From NCBI GenBank assembly GCA_949292795.1, contig CASFBR010000009.1, forward strand, positions 1 through 57,250: a stretch of 57,250 nt of DNA, written 5' to 3'. A model generated the notes under the pieces. That model searched no databases. It saw only the letters and a program-made list of their open reading frames with translations, and was not told the origin of the DNA. Below are positions 53,342 through 57,250 of the stretch, one piece after another. The stretch is from an uncultured Eubacteriales bacterium. GTDB taxonomy: Bacteria; Bacillota; Clostridia; Lachnospirales; Lachnospiraceae. Both the position numbers and the translations under genes were made by a program. Position 1 is the first letter of the stretch. Each line of letters begins with the position of its first letter.

Positions 53342-54694
53342 TCACGCCTTCCGGCGCTCCAGCGCCTTAAAAAATAGCAGAAACCAGGTGACGATCACAA
53401 GTCCCTTTAAAATGCTTGAAATGCTCAGGCTCCACCATATCCCGTTTAAGCCCAGTGCCGTGGACGATAAAAGCATTGCCATAGGGATACGGGCAGATGT
53501 CAGCGCAATACTTTCCACCGCCGGCGGGATTGTCCGTCCCATCCCCGAAAATGCCCCCTGGGTCATGATTTCCATGCACATAAACAGCTGCGAGTAGCCA
53601 ATAATACGCAGATAGTCCACACCCATTGGAATAACCTCTGGCTCCGGAATAAAAATGCCAAAAATATATTGCGGGAGCAGTGTAAGGATCAGTGTTGTGA
53701 TCACACCCCAGACAACCGCGATCCGAAGGGCCGTTTTATAGCCCTGTTTGACACGGCCGATATTTTTTGCTCCGTAGTTTTGTCCCACAAAAGAATTGAC
53801 TGCGGCCGAAAATCCATCCGCTGTCATCCACGAGATCGATTCAATCTGACTTCCAACCTTCTGCACTGCAACCGCCGTATCACCCCAGCCGGCGATCATA
53901 CGGGCAATGATCATACTGATTCCGGTAAACATCATACTCTGAATACCCATAGGTACGCCAATGCGCGCAATCGTTCCGATACAGGTCATTTTCGGCCGGG
54001 AAAGCAGCCGGACATGGTGAAATAAAAGCCTGTCTTTCCCTGCAAAAATAACAAAGATGACCGTCACGATCATCTGAGCAAGCACCGTGGCAGCCGCCGC
54101 TCCGGCCACACCGAGCTTTGGCGCAATGCCCCAGCCAAAAATCAGTACAGGGTCCATAATAATATTAATGACCAGTCCTGCCATATTGGCAAGAAATGGT
54201 ACTTTGCTGTTTCCCATTGCTGTAAAAATTCCGGTAAAAATCTGATTAACCATACTAAACACGATCAGACCGCATGTGATGATCAGATAAATCTGCGCAT
54301 CGGCAATCACCTGCGCGCTGTTTAATTTAAAAAATGCGATCAGCGGCACATGCAGTAAAACTGCCAGAATACCGTATAAAATCCCGGTAAATATTCCAAG
54401 CTGCAGGGCGCTGGCCGCATAAGCGGCGGCTGTATCTGTGTCTTTTGCCCCAAGGGAATGGGCAACCTTGATCTGTCCGCCCATACGCGAAAGCGTTGCA
54501 ATACCATTGGATAGCCACATATACATTCCGGCTGCCCCCACTGCGGCCACTGCATCGCTGCCGATTCGTCCGATCCAGATCATATCCGTCATATTGTAGG
54601 CTGTCTGTATTAAAGAAGTCCCCATGATCGGAAGTGCAAGTTTAGAAAGGGCCGGAAAAATCGGCCCTTCCAAAAGATTAATATTCTGTTTCAT
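53342..54694 (-). CDS. MATE family efflux transporter
   Basis: A 450-residue, twelve-helix membrane protein. N-terminal block KLALPIMGTSLIQTAYNMTDMIWIGR and second-half block VQKVGSQIESISWMTADGF with AVNSFVGQNYGAKN match the DinF/NorM-type MATE group. ATG 54694 is chosen from GGAGAG 7 nt upstream; it lies 17 bp inside the 3' end of the CapA-family gene, so the two are translationally linked. It may export a drug, metabolite or dietary compound; context with a possible C-glycoside enzyme is only suggestive. Confidence 0.87.
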   Translation of the reverse strand: MKQNINLLEGPIFPALSKLALPIMGTSLIQTAYNMTDMIWIGRIGSDAVAAVGAAGMYMWLSNGIATLSRMGGQIKVAHSLGAKDTDTAAAYAASALQLGIFTGILYGILAVLLHVPLIAFFKLNSAQVIADAQIYLIITCGLIVFSMVNQIFTGIFTAMGNSKVPFLANMAGLVINIIMDPVLIFGWGIAPKLGVAGAAAATVLAQMIVTVIFVIFAGKDRLLFHHVRLLSRPKMTCIGTIARIGVPMGIQSMMFTGISMIIARMIAGWGDTAVAVQKVGSQIESISWMTADGFSAAVNSFVGQNYGAKNIGRVKQGYKTALRIAVVWGVITTLILTLLPQYIFGIFIPEPEVIPMGVDYLRIIGYSQLFMCMEIMTQGAFSGMGRTIPPAVESIALTSARIPMAMLLSSTALGLNGIWWSLSISSILKGLVIVTWFLLFFKALERRKA

Positions 54695-56306
54695 TGATGC
54701 TCTCCGTTTCATCTGAAGTAGTTATCCCGTCCGGCACGCCGGCTGTATCGGATATTCCGGTCTGATCAGAGCTGCCTGACGTATCTGCTGTCCCGGTCTG
54801 ATCAGAGCCGCCTTCTGCACTGCTGTTCCGGTCTTTTCCGCCGCCCACAAGTGCCCCGATACTCTGTCCCACATCCGGCAGCGAAATGTCCGCATCAAGC
54901 CACGGCTGTTCCACCAAAACCGCTCCCGGCTGCTCAATCGATGTTTTCATAATCTCTGTAAATTCATCCCAGATCACCTGACGGCTCAATGTCACACCAT
55001 TTTTGCCGTTCATAGCATTTTGCAGCGCCAGCTCATCTGTATAGTCACTGAATTTATATACTGTATATACGCCAGTATTATGATTATACTGCGTAAACAA
55101 CGGCTCCAGCGTATAATCGGTGATTGAAAGCTCTGCGCCGTCTCCCTCGCCCTGAAGCTCCACACTGATCTGAGCCATACCGCCGATCAGACGGGGATAT
55201 TCATCCTGCGTGGAAATGAAATTTCCCATGGAATAATACACAAGCATCTGATGCCCGTCCTCCCCGGTGAGCATTGCATAAGGCTCCAGCACATGCGGAT
55301 GTGAAGCGATCGTAATATCCACACCATTTTCCAGAAGGAATTCTACCCATTCTTTTGTTTCATCACTGGGTGTGTAAGTATACTCTACGCCGCAGTGGAG
55401 GAAAAAGATCACACAATCGCTGATTTCTTTTGCCCTGGCAATATCCGCCGCTACCTTGTCCTTATCGAGCAGATCGACAAGATACGGCTGATCCTCCGGC
55501 AGCACAAAGCCGTTCAGTCCATAAGTATAATTAAGCATTGCAAATGTAATGCCATTGCACTCCACCGTCTTGATCGTATCGGCATCCGCCTGATCTTCAT
55601 GGATGCCAAGCACGGTGATTTCCGGATGATTGGTTTTCCAGAAATCCAGTGTATCTTCAATTCCCTGCACATTCCGGTCAAACGTATGATTTGTCGCATG
55701 TGTAACCACATCAAAGCCTGTATCTACCAGCGCATCGCCGATTTCCACCGGACCCGCAAAGCAGGGATAGCCGGAGTAATCATTCCGGTTATATGTAAAG
55801 ATCGTCTCCTGATTGACCATCGCCAGATCCGCTGCTGCAATGTCATCCTTTACATGCTCGTAAAGATGGTCAAAATTGTAGCTGCCATCTGCCTGAAGTC
55901 CGGATTTATAAATGCCTGAATGAATCAGGTCATCGCCAACAGCCAGCAGCTTCGCCCGCTTAACACTCTGCGCACCGGAAGCAGGCTGGAGCAGTGATGA
56001 TGTATGATCCGCATCACTGCCGTTTTCAGACGTATCTGTAAGCTTTGATGTATCCGCGCTTTCCGATGTGTCCGCCCCCACAGCGGCATCATTGCCAGAG
56101 CCCCCGCCGTCACCATGGCCGCCGGACGGCTCCGCCGCAGTTACAGCCGGCGACCGGTTCAGTGTTGCCGCACGCACCGGACCAATCACGCATCCGAGCA
56201 CGGCGCCAATCACGATAAATATCGCAAGCCGCAAAAATTTCCCCCGCATACTGTGCTCAAAAAATAAATTCCTCATTACCTGTTTCCTGTCATTTTTTTG
56301 CTCCAT
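54678..56306 (-). CDS. CapA family protein (poly-gamma-glutamate capsule-type phosphoesterase)
   Basis: A protein of about 542 residues, single-pass or secreted. An N-terminal helix (about 25-45; FLRLAIFIVIGAVLGCVIG) is followed by a Ser/Asp/Gly linker. The CapA domain (about 110-420) has LLAVGDDLIHSGIYKSG, DLAMVNQETIF, THATNHTFDRN, FFLHCGVEYTYTPSDETK and ITIASHPHVLEPY; these hold the metal-binding Asp, Asn and His of the calcineurin-like fold. The C-terminal 60 residues are low-complexity Gly/Ser/Thr/Asp with repeated SDQTG/TDTSG units. CapA proteins are part of poly-gamma-glutamate capsule synthesis in bacilli, but no capB or capC is here. Start uncertain: ATG 56306 chosen, 56327 possible. 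Confidence 0.82.
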   Translation of the reverse strand: MEQKNDRKQVMRNLFFEHSMRGKFLRLAIFIVIGAVLGCVIGPVRAATLNRSPAVTAAEPSGGHGDGGGSGNDAAVGADTSESADTSKLTDTSENGSDADHTSSLLQPASGAQSVKRAKLLAVGDDLIHSGIYKSGLQADGSYNFDHLYEHVKDDIAAADLAMVNQETIFTYNRNDYSGYPCFAGPVEIGDALVDTGFDVVTHATNHTFDRNVQGIEDTLDFWKTNHPEITVLGIHEDQADADTIKTVECNGITFAMLNYTYGLNGFVLPEDQPYLVDLLDKDKVAADIARAKEISDCVIFFLHCGVEYTYTPSDETKEWVEFLLENGVDITIASHPHVLEPYAMLTGEDGHQMLVYYSMGNFISTQDEYPRLIGGMAQISVELQGEGDGAELSITDYTLEPLFTQYNHNTGVYTVYKFSDYTDELALQNAMNGKNGVTLSRQVIWDEFTEIMKTSIEQPGAVLVEQPWLDADISLPDVGQSIGALVGGGKDRNSSAEGGSDQTGTADTSGSSDQTGISDTAGVPDGITTSDETESINETEY

Positions 56307-56790
56307 AATCCTCACCTGTGTCATCAATATCCGTTTTATCAGCTTCCTAAAGTTCTAATAAAAGCCTTCCAGTCCTCGCCAAAGCTTCCTCGCAGAAGTC
56401 TCTGATCCTCACCGGAGCTTTATAAAAATATCCTAATATAAATATATCTTATATATAAATATATTTTATAAAAATATCTTATATATAGATATATCTCATC
56501 CAAAGCCGGCAAAACAGCCTGTAAACCGCGCACCCGCGCATACCATGTCGATATTTGTCCTACTTGCAATTATAAAGAAGTTACACACGAATGTCGAGAC
56601 CAAAATACAACATTTTCAATAATTTATCCACCTATTCAGCCATGCGGCCAGAGCGGCAAAAGCACCTGCAAGTTTACTTGTAACAGTGATTTTGTCGCTC
56701 TGGACATTTGGCGTTTAGCCTATATCGAGCGTTTCGCCGCTCTTGCGGCATTGCTGCCTAAGCCGCAGAAACGCTGCACGCTCGCGAGCT
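56307..56790. other. Gene-free AT-rich region with imperfect hairpins
   Basis: The stretch 56420-56505 is almost pure A/T, with repeated ATATATCTTATATATA-type words, and may hold the minus-strand CapA promoter. TTTATCCACC at about 56626 resembles a single DnaA box, which is not enough for an origin. From 56727 to 56775 AGCGTTTC and GAAACGCT enclose smaller GC-rich stems. No coding sequence was found. Confidence 0.5.
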
Positions 56791-56791
56791 G

Positions 56792-56820
56792 TTGACTTTT
56801 CCTTGAAACCGCGCTAAAAT
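56792..56820 (+). promoter_or_regulatory. Promoter of pncB
   Basis: TTGACT (56792-56797), a 17-bp spacer and TAAAAT (56815-56820). The predicted transcript begins about 56827, so the tandem repeats below are inside a leader of about 325 nt. Confidence 0.75.
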
Positions 56821-56880
56821 AAAGCTTAACTTACGCTGCCATTCTTGACAGATGACAAGACAGGTACAGCATCAAAAACT

Positions 56881-57152
56881 GGCCGGGTACGGCCAGTAAA
56901 GAGGAAATCCCGCATGGGGATACCATTATGGCCAATCGGCCAGTAAAGAGGAAATCCCACAGGGGGATACCATTATGGCCGGGTACGGCCAGTAAAGAGG
57001 AAATCCCGCATGGGGATACCATTATGGCCGAGTACGGCCAGAAAAGAGGAAATCCCACAAGGGGATACCATTATGGCCGAGTACGGCCAGTAAAGAGGAA
57101 ATCCCTCATGGGGATACCATTATGGCCGAGTACGGCCAGAAAAGAGGAAATT
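56881..57152 (+). repeat. 49-bp tandem repeat array in the pncB leader
   Basis: GGCCAG followed by TAAAGAGGAAAT or AAAAGAGGAAAT recurs at 56891, 56938, 56987, 57036, 57085 and 57134 (periods 47, 49, 49, 49, 49). Each full unit holds a hairpin ATCCC-GCAT-GGGGAT, the palindromic GGCCGAGTACGGCC, an AGAGGA ribosome-site-like word, and a six-codon ATG-to-TAA reading frame (MAEYGQ). The last copy's AGAGGA serves as the pncB ribosome site. The region is transcribed but the function is unknown. Confidence 0.85.
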
Positions 57153-57250
57153 ATGAGCAGATATAATTTGAGTTTACTTACCGATTTATATGAGCTGACG
57201 ATGATGCAGGGATATTTTGAAAACGGCTCCAATGAAACGGTCGTCTTTGA
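57153..57250 (+). CDS. pncB: Nicotinate phosphoribosyltransferase, 5' part
   Basis: Only the first 32 residues are visible; the gene runs off the right edge. MSRYNLSLLTDLYELTMMQGY followed by FENGSNETVVF is the characteristic N terminus of nicotinate phosphoribosyltransferases, which make nicotinate mononucleotide from nicotinate in NAD salvage. The start codon lies directly after the last copy of the tandem repeat, whose AGAGGA gives the ribosome site. The promoter at 56792 gives a long repeat-filled leader. Confidence 0.85.
   Translation, partial: MSRYNLSLLTDLYELTMMQGYFENGSNETVVF

Noticed and set aside
56622..56634. DnaA box or replication origin
   Set aside because: A single near-match TTATCCACC in an AT-rich region, with no dnaA, dnaN or clustered boxes.
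56831..57058. Minus-strand frame in the tandem repeats
   Set aside because: It is only a translation of the repeat units, with no start signal.
56881..57152. Possible CRISPR array before pncB
   Set aside because: The whole 49-bp unit is repeated; there are no unique spacers, and no cas gene is in the window.
56881..57152. Known NAD+ riboswitch in the pncB leader
   Set aside because: The sequence does not match the nadA or pnuC NAD+ motif as I know them, and those are single aptamers or pairs, not 49-bp tandem units. A covariance search would decide.

Overview
The window looks like a chromosomal segment of a gut-type Clostridia, most likely Lachnospiraceae. The evidence is about 50% GC, strong AGGAGG-type ribosome binding sites, a T-box-controlled ileS, an ECF folate transporter subunit, OmpR-type two-component systems, bile-acid/enoate-reductase-like flavoenzymes, a sortase-type surface protein and a C-glycoside deglycosidase-like pair. 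No phage, plasmid, IS element, CRISPR array or rRNA operon was seen. There is one tRNA (Pro, GGG). All identifications come from reading the sequence and recalled family motifs; no database search was run.

Layout. 1-3.4 kb: end of a folate ECF S component, a class V aminotransferase, a small unknown protein, a zinc-ribbon/C-type-lectin membrane protein and tRNA-Pro. 3.5-7.7 kb: an ABC ATPase plus a 1121-residue FtsX-type permease. 7.7-13.5 kb (minus strand): a five-gene dlt-like operon encoding an amino-acid adenylation enzyme, a fold-III PLP decarboxylase, a carrier protein, an MBOAT acyltransferase and an SGNH protein. 13.8-16.1 kb: a divergent response regulator and histidine kinase. 16-22 kb: MATE exporter, enolase, a degenerate-GGDEF/EAL protein and endonuclease III. 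22.4-27.4 kb: a YczE-like membrane protein, a flavodoxin-fold protein, a Uma2 protein and a BaiCD/enoate-reductase-like flavoenzyme. 27.5-30 kb: a second two-component system behind truA. 30-36 kb: ileS behind a T-box leader, followed 19 bp later by glycogen phosphorylase. 36.2-43.3 kb: a lipoprotein and a MacAB-like transporter with two adaptor subunits. 43.6-45.6 kb: an SPFH protein, a ribbon-helix-helix protein and a YbaK/ProX deacylase. 45.7-48.4 kb: a cell-wall-anchored adhesin-like gene split by a frameshift at a run of seven C. 48.5-51.2 kb: clpB. 51.7-56.3 kb (minus strand): C-glycoside deglycosidase-like alpha and beta subunits, a second MATE exporter and a CapA-family protein. 56.8-57.25 kb: a promoter, a leader made of 49-bp tandem repeats, and the start of nicotinate phosphoribosyltransferase.

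Functional reading. The most unusual unit is the dlt-like operon. It has the parts of teichoic-acid D-alanylation (adenylation, carrier, MBOAT, SGNH) plus a decarboxylase, which suggests that a carrier-bound amino acid is decarboxylated before transfer to a surface or extracellular acceptor. Other points of interest are the two-adaptor ABC exporter with a triplicated insert, the possible phase-variable surface protein, the T-box-linked glgP, the repeat-filled pncB leader, and intergenic repeats placed just after minus-strand terminators.
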